Shown: piece by piece, positions 43,786 through 55,086 of the stretch
Numbering within the stretch: position 1 is the stretch's first letter
How the letters are laid out: each line of letters starts with the position of its first letter
Assembly (NCBI GenBank): GCA_032158125.1
Contig: JASKOT010000048.1
Location: forward strand, 1 to 64,000
Source of the DNA: Papiliotrema nemorosa
Lineage: Eukaryota; Basidiomycota; Tremellomycetes; Tremellales; Rhynchogastremaceae
Length of the DNA stretch: 64,000 bases
Direction: 5' to 3'
Notes under the pieces: generated by a model
The model's input: only the letters and a program-made list of their open reading frames with translations
The model's database searches: none
What the model was told of the DNA's origin: nothing
Made by a program: the position numbers and the translations under genes

Positions 43786-45762
43786 ATGACAGGAGTAGTC
43801 AGTAGGATAAAGCAGAATCGGATCGGGAGCGTCTTTGTCGATGTTTTCGACTGGTATCGTAAGCTCCATCTTACTTGCTCCCTGATATCTGCTGAATTTT
43901 CCAGCGTCTCATCTGCCCAGAGCTGAGAGGAAGTTGCTGCGGAGACTCGACCTGTCGATTTTGATTTTCGCTTGTCTAAGTTGTAGGTTTTGAATGCCAA
44001 TCAGACGGACAATCCGCTGATGACAGTCTTCTGCAAATACCTCGATCAAAGCAATATCACAAATGCCTATGTGAGCGGGTCCTTCGACATCTGGATTGCA
44101 CGATAGCTAATGTTAGGTATCGGGGATGAAGGAGGAGATACATGCGGATGGAAACGCCTTGAACTACTTCAACGTAGCTTGTGAGTTCGCGTCGATGGAC
44201 AATACTGATGATAACAGACTACACTGCTTGTGCGTTGTCTTTATCCCCTAGGGTTCCGCTCATATCCCAGATGTTGTCGGTCAGATTCCTCTTATGGCCC
44301 TGCAGACGAAGCCTCACCTGTGAGCTGATTTCCTCTTGAGCCTTCTCAGGCTGACATCCAGCGCACCTTACCTGCTCCCCACGCTCGAGGTCATTTGGGC
44401 CATTCTCACTTTCGCTCAGTCAAGAGTCACCAAGCTGTGGCATTTATACCTCATCCGAGCTTTGATAGGGTTCTTCGAAGCTCCCTCATTCGGCGGGACA
44501 CACCTCATTCGTAAGTCCGAAGCACGACCGTTGCTAATAGCCAGTCGGCAGTTGGTATCGTAAAGAAGAGCTATTCAAACGAGCCGGAGTATGGTTCATG
44601 GGTAATTCCCTCGGATCCATGTTCTCCGGATACCTTCAAGCTGCCGCTTACAAGAATCTGAATGGGGTGCACGGTTTATCTGGATGGAGATGGTTATTCC
44701 TCATCGATGGGATCATCACCCTGCCCATCGCTTTCATCGGCTTTGCTGTCTTTCCAGGACTTCCGAATTCCCCCAGGAGATGGTACATGAGCGAGGACGA
44801 GTACGAGTTGGCATCGGAGCGGATGAGGAATAAAGATGGAACGACGAGTATGGACAGAGGAATCACGTGGAAATCGATCAAATTCACAATGGGACGACCA
44901 ATGTGGTATATTTGTGTCGCGGCATATATGTGAGTCTGGTTGCCCGTCGTCCATGGCGAAGTGGATCGACAACTGACGCGCAGCTGCATGATCCAGGCGC
45001 ACTACTGGACAGGATACATGACCCTTTGGCTCAAAGCGGAACACTGGCCCGTCTCGCTGATCAACATCTTGCCCACGTTTATCAACCTCCTCCAAGCGTT
45101 GTCTTCTTGGCTCGGAACGACACTAGCAGCGACGGTCAGTCTGCGTGGGCTGTGGACTTTCCAGGCGGTCTTTATGGTCACTGCAGAGATTTGCCTGAGT
45201 GTATGGACCATACCCTCTGGACTCAAGTTCTTCGCCTTTTACGCCGGGGGTTTCTCGGGCATGGCATCTCCCATTTTGGTGAGCGATCTATGTCCATGTG
45301 CAATGGACGAGGATTGACTAGTAGTACTCTTGGATCAACTCGGTACTGCGCGAGTCGACTGCGGAGAGGGGTTTAATCATCAGCAGCATGATGACTCTAG
45401 GTTACAGTACCTACATTTGGGTAAGTCCGCTTGTTAGGCTTTACCTGGAACTAGCTGACGACTAGATCCCGCTATTCACCTTTCCGACCGTCGAGTCACC
45501 CAGGTTCCCCAAAGGTTACCCTGCATCGGTTGCGTTTGACGTGGCTCTGTGGGCCATAGTCATGTTCGGTTTTTGGTTCATGGCTAGACGAGCTCGCCAA
45601 TCGAAGGCACTGGATGAAGGTTCGCAGTTGGATTCCGCCAGTTCTGCGCTTGAAACAGATGCCAAGGTGGAACCTGAATTGGCAGGACAAGGGAACGCGG
45701 ATCTGCAGCCGGCGATAGGCGTCACTCGCGACGACATTGAGCCTTTGCCTCGCAGGAATTAA
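43786..45762 (+). CDS. MFS anion:cation symporter, Fen2/Dal5-like
   Basis: Family members import pantothenate, allantoate, vitamins or small carboxylates with protons. Eleven exons join in phase to 513 residues. Exon 5 is only 12 bases (44218-44229) and is needed to restore 'NYFNVAYYTAYVVGQIP'. Other family signatures are 'ERKLLRRLDLSILIFACLS', 'KYLDQSNITNAYVSGMKEE', 'LPTLEVIWAILTFAQS', 'GSWYRKEELFKRA', 'GVHGLSGWRWLFLIDGI' and 'YSWINSVLRESTAERGLI'. Twelve membrane segments are expected. It is convergent with the ALDH gene (105 bp apart), at the left end of the catabolic cluster. The substrate cannot be read from sequence. Confidence 0.88.
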
Positions 45763-45867
45763 ACACGAGTATATCACATGATAATGGTGATGTACTGAGA
45801 AAAATTCAATCTAGATGGGCCAATCGCTGTGCAAGTCAGCGACAAGTCTCATGCACCAGTTGATCAC

Positions 45868-47801
45868 TCACAGCGTCAAACTGACATTTTGATGGACTGC
45901 TTTGATCTGACGATGAGTGTGAGGCATTCCAGAGCGATTATACTCACTTGAGTGTACGCCTCCAACCCATATGTCCCCAGTTCTCGCCCGATACCACTTT
46001 GCTTGAACCCACCGAATGGTACTCCAGGGTGCAAGTAGGCATAGTGGTTCACCCAAATTGTCCCTGCGTCCAGAGCATGGCCGATTCTCGTGGCTTGTCT
46101 ACTATCGTTGGTGAAAACGGCAGCGGCTAGACCGTAGGATGTGGCATTGGCAATCTCGATAGCCTCTTCTTCTGTCTCAAAAGTCGCAGCGACGATGACT
46201 GGACCGAAGATCTGACGGCTCAGCCGGGAAACAGGGTCATACTTACCTCCTCCTTGACTACTTTCATGCTTGGCTTGACATCGGCCAACACGGTAGGTTC
46301 AACCCAGTATCCTCCCTGGGACTGAGCCCATTTATTTCCTCCAGTGACAACTCGAGCTCCTTCCGTCTTACCGCTCTCAATGTAATCCAGAACCTTATTA
46401 CGTTGATTCTCCGAGATCTGGGCTGTCAGATATCGACTTATTGTATGCTCACCAAGGGTCCAAACGCGGTATCTGGGTCGGATGGCTATGATATCAGTGG
46501 AGACTCATCCACGAGATGCGTATACGCACTTGGCCGATCTTGCACTTCTCCGCATTCGCTTTGAGGGCACTGATAAATTTGTCGTATATGGTATGCTGCA
46601 CATAGACCTGCCTCTTAGCTTAGACCTAGAACCGTTCAAGCCCTGCTTACCCGACTACCCGCACAACAGTCCTGACCCGAGTTGTAAAAGATTCCAAGGG
46701 CAACCCAGTTGGCGACCTCCTCGACATTGACACTATCGAACACGATAGATGGGGATTTCCCCCCTAGTTCCAGGGTGACCTTTTTTAGATTGCTCTCAGC
46801 CGCGGCGACTGATATTTTGCGTCCAGTGATGACCGATCCAGTGAAGGCGACCTTGTATTAGTGCTTGCTCATACTGGATATTTCAACTCACCTTGTCGAT
46901 ATCCATATGCCTCGCAATGGCGTCTCCGGTGGTACTACCCAGCCCAGCCACCGTATTGATCACACCTGGTGGGAACCCCGCCTCCTTGATCAAGTTACAC
47001 ATATACAGCGCGGTAAGAGGGGTAAGCTCTGACGGCTTCATAACGACGGTGCAGCCAGCAGCAATGGCAGGACCAATCTTCCATGCCCACATCTGCAAAG
47101 GGTAGTTCCAGGGAATACTACAAGTCAGTTCTCGCGAATAACGGTGAACTCACATTTGACCGCAGACCCCGATGGGTTGATTGAGGGTGTAGACAAATTT
47201 GTCTTTACCGAAATGATCGATCGTCTGACCATGGGTCTTGTCTGCCAGTCCAGCATAGTACCGTAAACAACCGATAGAATCGGCGACATCTCCACCGCTG
47301 TGGGTCAGCAAGCAGCTTAGAGCCCTAGGATAGGTGTAACATACGTTGCGATCCGAACACCCTTGCCCGAGTTGAGACTGGTGGTCAGCACCGAACCATG
47401 GACAAACGTGCCTTTCCAAAGCGCCGATCAGCTTGATATCTCGTTCCATCAAGTCTGCCAGTCTGAAGAGCACTGTGATGAGCATCGACTTTTGCTATTA
47501 CCATATCTCATTATCGACTCACACCTCGCTCGCTCGGTAGACGGCACATTGTTTCCCCAAGTCGTCTTGAATGCCTTTCTGGCGGAAGCGACGGCCCGAT
47601 CGACATCATCCACGGTGGCATGTGAGCACTCCAATAGAGGCTTGCCGGTTGCAGGATTGATTGTCGTGAAGGTAGCACCGTGTGAAGATGCGTTCCACTC
47701 ATTGTCACTGATGCATCAGCGAGCAGCGTTATCACGACTCACATGAAGATTCCAACCGGTACGTCGACTTCCCCGAAAGCTGGTACGTTCAACGCAACCA
47801 T
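45868..47801 (-). CDS. NAD(P)-dependent aldehyde dehydrogenase
   Basis: Oxidises an aldehyde to the acid. Twelve exons join in phase to 497 residues, the usual ALDH length. The catalytic Cys is Cys298 in '[11 protein letters not shown]', and the general base is Glu264 in 'LELGGKSP'. '[14 protein letters not shown]' and 'VAFTGSV' are cofactor-domain signatures. '[19 protein letters not shown]' closes the domain. The third intron (47378-47411) can only keep frame if it begins with GC and ends with AG, giving '[11 protein letters not shown]'. It shares a 304-base divergent promoter with the FAD oxidase gene. Together they suggest oxidation of an amine to an aldehyde and then to an acid. Confidence 0.94.
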
Positions 47802-48105
47802 TTTCGATCTTTCAATACTCTTGAAGCTGCATCAGTGACACTATCAATGCATCACTTATGTATGCCCCTCCCTCCCCCGACGGGCATGCCTGCCGTATCC
47901 TCCGTGCATGCATGCACGGATAGCTGAGAAGTTGTGTTGCGGTTAATCTCGTATCGAAGTTGGAAGCGAAACGTCGGCTAAATATCGGTGGCAGAATTAA
48001 GCGCTTCCGCAAGCCATGTGCGACTCTGCAAAGCAATTCAGAGATAGCGAAACTTAGATAGGATGGGTACCACTGAGCTGCAAGGAATTCCGGAGCAAGT
48101 CATAC
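47802..48105. promoter_or_regulatory. Shared promoter of ALDH and FAD oxidase with 20-bp palindrome
   Basis: The two genes diverge here. Positions 47901-47920 form a perfect 20-base palindrome, TCCGTGCATG followed by its exact complement, so CCG and CGG triplets flank twelve bases. About 20 bases before it lies a looser GGGCATGCCTG element. CCG/CGG inverted triplets are typical targets of Zn2Cys6 dimers, and such a regulator is encoded 4.7 kb away. Confidence 0.55.
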
Positions 48106-49754
48106 ATGTCTCCTGCAATGTTGAAGCCTTGTGGTCTACCGGTCGAGAACCCGGTGACCTCCTTCTGGCTTGCAGAACCGTCTCGATTGGCAAACCACCG
48201 AACGACCAGGTCGTTACCGCCCACGGCAGATGTAGTCGTCGTTGGATCAGGGGTCGTGGGAGCTCTTACAGCTTACACTCTCCTGAAAAGACGACCAGGG
48301 CTGAGCATTGTCATGCTGGAGGCTAGGCAGGCCTGCAGCGGTGCCACGGGCCGAAATGGTGGCCAAATCAAGACTGATGTTCGTTGTACCACTTTTCTGG
48401 ATAAAGGTCGAGTTGCTGATACTTAGCCATATATCGCTTGTGTGTATGATATGTCTACGTGTTCTAATCTGCAGACGAGGCATTGAAGGCGCAGCATGGC
48501 AGTCGGGCAGCCAACGAGCTGCTGAATTTCGAAGCGAAACATTTTGATCTCTACCAGCGTTTATTAGAGGAAGAGCCGATTCCTTGCGACCATCACGTCA
48601 CGACGGCATACGACCTATGTCTCACGGACGAGATGGCCGAAATCGGTAAACGCTCCTTCCGCTCCAGGCAAGCCGAATTCCCAACCGATATGAAAGACTA
48701 CCTCGAAATCGAGGGAGAAGAGCATTTGGAACGACTCTCCCAGGTCAAAGGAGCGAAATGGGGCTGCGCCTACCGTGTCGGCAGTATACATCCTTACAAG
48801 CTGGTCAACGGTCTTCTGGAGAGATGCTTCGAAATAGCAAGGTTCACTGGAGGGAGCTTTGGCCTCCAGACGCATACTCCGGTCCACGCGCTGTCGCACG
48901 AATCGGGTGTTTGGGCAGTGTCGACGGCTAGAGGTACAATCTCGACGCCAAAAGTGGTACTTTGCTGCAATGGGTACACCTCGAGTCTTCTCCCAGAATT
49001 TGCAAACAAGATCGTACCCGTCCGTGGTGCTTGCAGTGCTCTCAATATACCTCCAGCACAGCCATTGGGCACGCCATCACAGCAGGTCATGCGGCCAATG
49101 TTCACGACCTACTCTTTGAAGCATCGTCCAGGCGCCTTCGACTATATGATATCACGCCAGGAATCACCTAAACATGTAGTTGTAGGAGGCGCGCACCAGG
49201 CCTTTGAGCATGATTCGAGGTCGTGGTATGGGAACATCAATGACAGCGAGGCGATGTAAGTCAATCGCTCTGTCTGTTGTCGTTCGTTAATCATCCAGAC
49301 CCGGCACGAAGGAATACTTTGAATCCCTAATGCCGAGACACTTTGTAAACTATCCGTTGGACAAGTCAAGAGCTGTACATGTCTGGAGTGGCGGTGCGTC
49401 CTAGAGATTGCTTTTCGACTAAATACAGTATTGGGTTACAGCTCAGACTCGCTTCCATGGGTTGGTCCGGTGCCTAACAGATCAAAAGGTCTTTATGTGA
49501 TAGCTGGGTTTCATGGACGCGGGATGGTGTAGGTTGCTTCTTGTCCTCTCATGGGGAACTGACCCATTAGTCGCGGGTACGGCTCAGTACTAGCTTCGGT
49601 GGAGCTGCTCTTGGCTGAGGACGGACAGAGCGCAGAAGAGGTCCTCTTGCGTGCTGGGCTGCCCAAAGCATATATCGTCACTGAAGAACGATTGGAGTCA
49701 AAAGAAAACGTTGTCCTGGATTCAGCCAGAAACAAGATCATGGCAAAATTGTAA
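48106..49754 (+). CDS. FAD-dependent amine/amino-acid oxidase, DAO family
   Basis: Oxidises an amino group with FAD, forming an aldehyde or keto product and peroxide. Exons are 48106-48406 (donor tentative), 48475-49255, 49299-49392, 49428-49528 and 49571-49754, about 486 residues. The N-terminus has 'GLPVENPVTSFWLAEPS' and the dinucleotide motif Gly47-x-Gly49-x-x-Gly52. 'SGATGRNGGQIKTD' is the second FAD contact. The C-terminal 'WSGVLGYSSDSLPWVGPVP' and 'GLYVIAGFHGRGM' are the closing FAD signature. An alternative first donor at 48383 also keeps frame. The family includes the PuuB gamma-glutamylputrescine oxidase, which fits the neighbouring ALDH and permease, but sarcosine-type oxidases are equally possible. 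Confidence 0.88.
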
Positions 49755-50164
49755 TGTCAGCATGTATAGATTGTCCCAAATAGCCATTGCCAGTACGAGA
49801 AATGTCAGTTGCACAAAGTAGATTTGCCATATTAGTACAGACGTTGGGGAACTCTTAACGATGCGGAATCGTCACGACGCCCGGCCGGTTAAATCACAAC
49901 GCCTCTTCCTGGGCCCTGCCCGAAATAGTCCATGCAAGGCGGAACGACCAAGACGAATACTCTTATCTGGCAAGTTTGGTACTTCGCAGAGTGCGCAATC
50001 CGTTTAGACGAGATTAAGCTTTCGTATCGAGCTCGTCTCTCCGTGTCCGAAACGAGGTCTCCATGATCATCCTGACGATGCATAAAGGCAGCGTCACCTG
50101 GGATGCGTTGAACAGCACGCTCACTGCGGACACATTGTGAACCCCGCACATCTCCCTGAACAGT
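49755..50164. other. Promoter region of amino-acid permease
   Basis: 410 bases with no gene. It contains CCCGGCCGG at about 49880, a possible CCG/CGG regulator site. Otherwise nothing is seen. Confidence 0.3.
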
Positions 50165-52419
50165 ATGAATCGAGCTAACACGGATGACTCACATACCAAA
50201 GGTCCGCCTTGTTCAGTTGCCAGCTTGGTTGAGCTGATCATAGATGTATCGACAGCGGTCATCGAGCCTGAGGTGCGTTTCGGGGAGAGCCAGCCGGCTC
50301 AAGACACGCTACTCGAGGAGTTCGGGTGAGTAGAAAGAACTCTACAAGTTTGGGAGATGACGAATAGCTACGTCCAGGAAATGCGACGGGCAAGTGTAGC
50401 TCTCAATGATGCGGTTTATCCCAACTAATCACCTCAGACTCGAACGACATTCAACTTGGTACTGATGCTCCTGGTGTTAGGTTCACCGCCATATGGTTTG
50501 GCCACTACGTTCTTTTACACCTTGGGCAATGGGGGTCCCCTAGTAGCGATCTACGACTGGATCATCGTTGTGCTCGCAAACCTCTGCGTCGCCGTAGCTC
50601 TGGGAGAGATCGCCTCGCTGTATCCTGTCTCCGGAGGAGTATACTATTGGACATACATGCTGTCCCCAGCCAAGTTCAAACCGATAGTCTCGTGGATAGT
50701 TGGTTGGCTCATGGTTGTGGGAAACTTGACAGTATCGCTCGCTGTCAACTTTGCGTCAGTCTTCACACTCATGCATATGACGAATCTGACCTTCAGTACC
50801 GCCCAGTTGATACTGTCGGCTGTGATTAGTGAGACCACATTGATACTTTGGGGCTCATATCAGTCTTCGTCCCCGACTACGTTCCCAAGCCTTTTCATAC
50901 TGTTCTCACCTGCTTCGCCATGTAAGTGGGACCAGCACGAGAAGGTCAAAGCTGATTAATCTAGCATTTTAGTTTTAGGTATCATCGCATTGGTGGGACA
51001 ACGATATCTTCAGCACGTCGATGTGAGTCATCACCTTCAAGGCACAGCTTCGTCTCCCTCAACAGCAGACTTTCTCTCTGGTTGTATCAATAGCAGTGTA
51101 AGTCGACTGCATCAGAATGACACCAGACTCACTTGCAGCGTTCTTGCTGTACTGATTACTTTACCCGTCAAGGCGGCGGCTGGTCGTCGATCTGCCAAAT
51201 TCGTCTTCGCGTGAGAGCATCATGGTCAGCATGACTACAGGACTGACCAGTGACAGCGAGATCATGGATATGGGCGCAGGCTGGCCGAGAGGGGTCGTGA
51301 GTTCACGCAATACAGCAAGAATTCCCGGCTGAAAAGTAGCAATGGCTGTTGGGCTTGATACAAGGCTCGTACTGCTTTTGTGGGACTGGCATGTTGGCCG
51401 CTATGGCTGAAGAGACCATCCGGCCAGAAGTGACCCTCCCTCATTCTATGTGAGTTAGGTCTTGACAGGTCTCACGAGCTTCAGTTGATGCTCAGGCTGG
51501 CAGGCGTCAGTGCACAGTAAGCGCAAGGTCTCGTTGCTGGTCAATCTCTGCTGACCATGTACAGAGGTGTTTTCGGGCTTCTGTTCTTACTACCCATCAT
51601 GTTCACGCTTGGAGACCTGTCCACCATCTTGGCAAGTCCAACTGGACAGCCTATAATTGAGATCTTCTTCGAAGCCGCCGGTACCAGTGGCGCAGCTTTT
51701 GGTCTTTTCTTCCCAAGTGAGTCGATCCTTTGTATCGCAGTCTGATGACCTAGTCTTGCTCATTGGCCTATGCTGCGGGCTCGCATGCTCCCAAGCGACC
51801 TCTAGGTCCGTCTGGGCGTAAGTTCAACTTACACCTAGACTTCGTACCACCCCTAAACATCAGTTTCGCACGAGATGGAGGTATTCCCGGTAAAGCAATA
51901 TTCGGCAGAACTTCACAACGACTGGAGATGCCCGTCAACGCTTTCCTCCTTCAAGCTGGTCTCCAAGGCGCTTTAGCGTGTATTTACTTTGGCTCGACCG
52001 CCGCTTTCAATGCTTTCGTCGGTGTCTCGGTCATCTCCTTGGGCGGGTCAATCATCGTGCCCGTCTTGATGTCGCTTATTGATCGACGTCGACAAGTGTC
52101 GCAGTCCAAGTTTTACAAAGGAAAACTTGGAGCCTTTTGCGCTTGGTGAATCTCTCCACTCGCAGTATCGTAACTGTACGAATACTGATGTCTCAAGGGT
52201 TACTGTCTTGTGGTATGCTCTTTTGATCCCTCTCTTGTCGTTCCCCCCATATCTCCCTGTCACCGAAGCGAATATGAATTGTGAGTCTCGGTCGATTCCC
52301 CATTGACTTCAGACGCCGCGATGGTCTTTGTGGGCTTTGCAGCGCTGGCCATGGTGTGGTACGCAGTCTACGGTCGAAAGCATTATCATGGACCACCAAA
52401 TGGTCATGTCTCCCTGTAA
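50165..52419 (+). CDS. APC permease, GABA/choline type
   Basis: An amino-acid/polyamine/choline importer of the APC superfamily. The ATG at 50165 gives an N-terminus leading into 'EEFGYVQEMRRTRTTFNL'. That junction needs a GC-AG intron (50390-50437, donor GCAAGT). Later signatures, over ten or more small exons, are 'EIASLYPVSGGVYYWTYM', 'KAAAGRRSAKFVFAEIMD', 'MLAAMAEETIRPEVTLPHSM', 'LASPTGQPIIEIFF', 'SFARDGGIPGKAIFG' and 'MPVNAFLLQAGLQGALACIY'. It ends 'YAVYGRKHYHGPPNGHVSL'. The helix order matches Uga4/Hnm1-type fungal permeases. I placed the first five junctions exactly; those from 51023 to 51560 are less certain because this part is diverged. Confidence 0.87.
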
Positions 52420-52569
52420 GCAATCTTCACAAGATACAGTAGGGTACCCGTACGAGGTCCTGTTTCGTTCTGTACATTCAATGCAACATTCCTGTACATA
52501 TCGTGGAAAGTCGATCCTCATACAACCTTGCGTGGTTGAATACAACTAGCCTAATCTTCTACGGATCAC

Positions 52570-54755
52570 TCAATCGAAGAACGGCTTGCACACTAACGCA
52601 GTCTTGGGGCGACCTGCAGGACTACTCGCCTTAGCCCCAACCTCCGCGTCCCATCTCTCATTGAGCATACGACATGCTGCGGTATTGTCAAAGCACGCGA
52701 ATCGGCTGCACGTATGAGCTGACTGCGCCATAGGCTGTATGCAGACTTACCCAAATTCTCCCAATAGTTTCAGCGCAAGGTCTCGATTAGGATCCCCGGG
52801 CAGCATATTGAATCCAGCGATAAGAATAGGCCAAGTCAGCCTGCGTGTGAGCCAGACTAAACGCCACTTGTACTTTGCACGCACCAAGTGATACGCCCGC
52901 ACGCACAGACCATCTCATTTGCGAGCTCCATGATGGCCTTGACGGACTCTTGCACCGACGTATCGTCCATCGGTACAGCGTACACCTCTCGGAGAAGGCG
53001 AATTCGGATGGTGTGCCGATAACTGTGATTCCCGTATTGCACTCGGGGATGATACGGCGAGTAGCCGCATGCCTGATACCAAATAGTCAACTCTGCCAAG
53101 AGGTCGTTTGCCTCTGCCAAAAGGGCGTTGCGGGCTGGATTGCTCGGTGAAGGCAAAGATTGAGACGGTAGCCGAGCGATAGCGTGCGGGGGAAGCTGGA
53201 GTGGGATTTCGTTCTCGCTAAAGGAGGGCATGCAGTCTTTTCTGACTTTATGGATTAGTGTGCAGGACTGAAGTCAGCTCACAACCAGTTGAAGAGGTGA
53301 GGGAGTCAATGAAGAAAACCTACCCTTGCCATAAAGTCCACCATTCCGCGGGATATACCAAACATCCGTTCTACCGATTCCCACTCGTGGTCTCCATGAC
53401 TCCATTGTTCTGCTTCAAAGAACCATGGACTGAATGCGGTATCGAGTAGTCGAGGTGCCATTTGAGTTGTCATGCAGCCAAAGACGTCTCGGACGGCGAG
53501 TTGCTCTAAAAAAAAGCGGAAAGAAGAGAGTTTCTCCCGAGACCCTTCCTTCAACAACGCCTGAGCCCCACCAAGCTTGTCAACCACTGAAGCGATGGTA
53601 TTTAGTAACTCTTGCCACGAGCTATCAGCTGCGAGACTCTGCTGTCAGCACAAGCTAGTTGTCATGACCCACACTGGCTACAGCGCAACATAGTAGCGAA
53701 GCAAGAATCATCTCGATGTCCGATTTCTCAAAGGAGGCCCCGGTCGCATCCTGCCCATCGATGCTCCCTTTTACCAAAAGTAAGACTTTGGACTTGGCCT
53801 TCCTGACAATTTCCCATGCGCCCTGTTGATCCGACGAGTCATCACAAAAGCGGATGTGCACCGTACCTATGGCGAGGATCGCAGCTCTAAGTGCGTCACT
53901 TGCCAAAGAATGCCTGATATGAGATTCCACCCAGTTCCAGGGATGACAAGCTCACCCTGGAAGATCGTTGCACGCCAATGGCACCACAAAGTCTATCCAT
54001 GGATCCCAAGGTCTCCTTTGACACCCGAACGCGACGAGATTCTTGGTCGTCTTGAGCAGAAAATGACGCATGACGAGGCGATCATCACTGAATGAGCGGA
54101 AAGCTAGACCGCTTGACCTACATCGATGGGAAGTACGGCTTCAGAAACGACCTTTGATGTGAGCTTTATAATAAACACGACTTACGGATCAGCCATCATC
54201 TCTGCCTTTCGACTGGGATGAATGGACGACGTGGCCGGCTGCGTGGAAATGATCGCTCGGTAATGGTCGATCATTCCCGATGTTGGCAAGGTATCCGGGG
54301 GGATGTAGAAACGAGCATGACGAATGGGCGTTGCATTCTTGCTCGACGTCGGATCATTTGAGATGATACCTCCTAGCCAAGCGCAGCCAAAGAGGTTACT
54401 ATCGTTGTCAAGGCTTTCAGAAGGCTCGGGAGAGAGAATGATATCGGGAGCAATGTCTAGTGTACACTTCGAGGGGTCCATTTCCACCGTTGGCACGCTG
54501 GCATGTCTCTTGCGAGGTACTTGAGGTTGAGCATCTTCTGCCCAGATACACTACCTGATCAGTGTGGGACAGAAAGGGCGACAAGGGTGTGGGCCTTACT
54601 TGCCGAAACTTGAAGGAGCATTTCCCACAAGAGGGCCTTATCTCGTCACATTTGACTCGTCTCCTACGACAAGTCAGGCATCCATGCCGACTCCGCTGAC
54701 CGGAAGGCTGTTTAGACACTTGTAGAATGCTCAAGACACTGGAGTCGAGCGACAT
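52570..54755 (-). CDS. Zn2Cys6 transcription factor
   Basis: A fungal-specific regulator and the likely controller of the neighbouring enzymes. The ATG at 54755 is chosen; the longer frame begins with TTG. The zinc cluster is complete after splicing: C26-x2-C29-x6-C36-x6-C43-x2-C46-x6-C53. The last Cys lies in the second exon ('CIWAEDAQPQVPRKR'), just after an intron that follows 'KFRQ'. A Ser/Pro linker follows, then a helical fungal-TF middle region split over several exons (for example 'ALRAAILAIGTVHIRF', 'RLLREVYAVPMDD' and 'LTWPILIAGFNM'). The C-terminus reads 'RMLNERWDAEVG' before the stop. Convergent with the permease, 150 bp away. I did not resolve every internal junction. Confidence 0.85.
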
Positions 54756-55086
54756 GCCGCTGATGAGAGAATCATGAGATACGGGGGTAAGATGAGATGA
54801 GATCAAGATGGAATGTCCCCACCTTCTGAGGCTATCTTGTCGTTGTCAGTTCGTGAGAAGATTCTTACCCAATGCCGTTGACTGCGTTGACTCACACTTC
54901 GGATCGCAAGGATACGTGCTCACTCGTAGATAGGCTAGGTTCTCAGCCCGCGGTCTTAAGATACATGGGACATTTTGCGTCTCCGTGACGAAAATCCGGA
55001 TACGCTCGTGTGCTATACGATACATTCCGGCTCATTGCGAAGCCTGATCATAATCATCGTTAAGTAGCATCATACTTCCAGCTAGA
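54756..55086. other. Intergenic, regulator promoter
   Basis: 331 bases upstream of the Zn2Cys6 gene and downstream of GNL1. A TCCGGA at about 54993 is a possible CGG-type site. Nothing else is seen. Confidence 0.3.
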
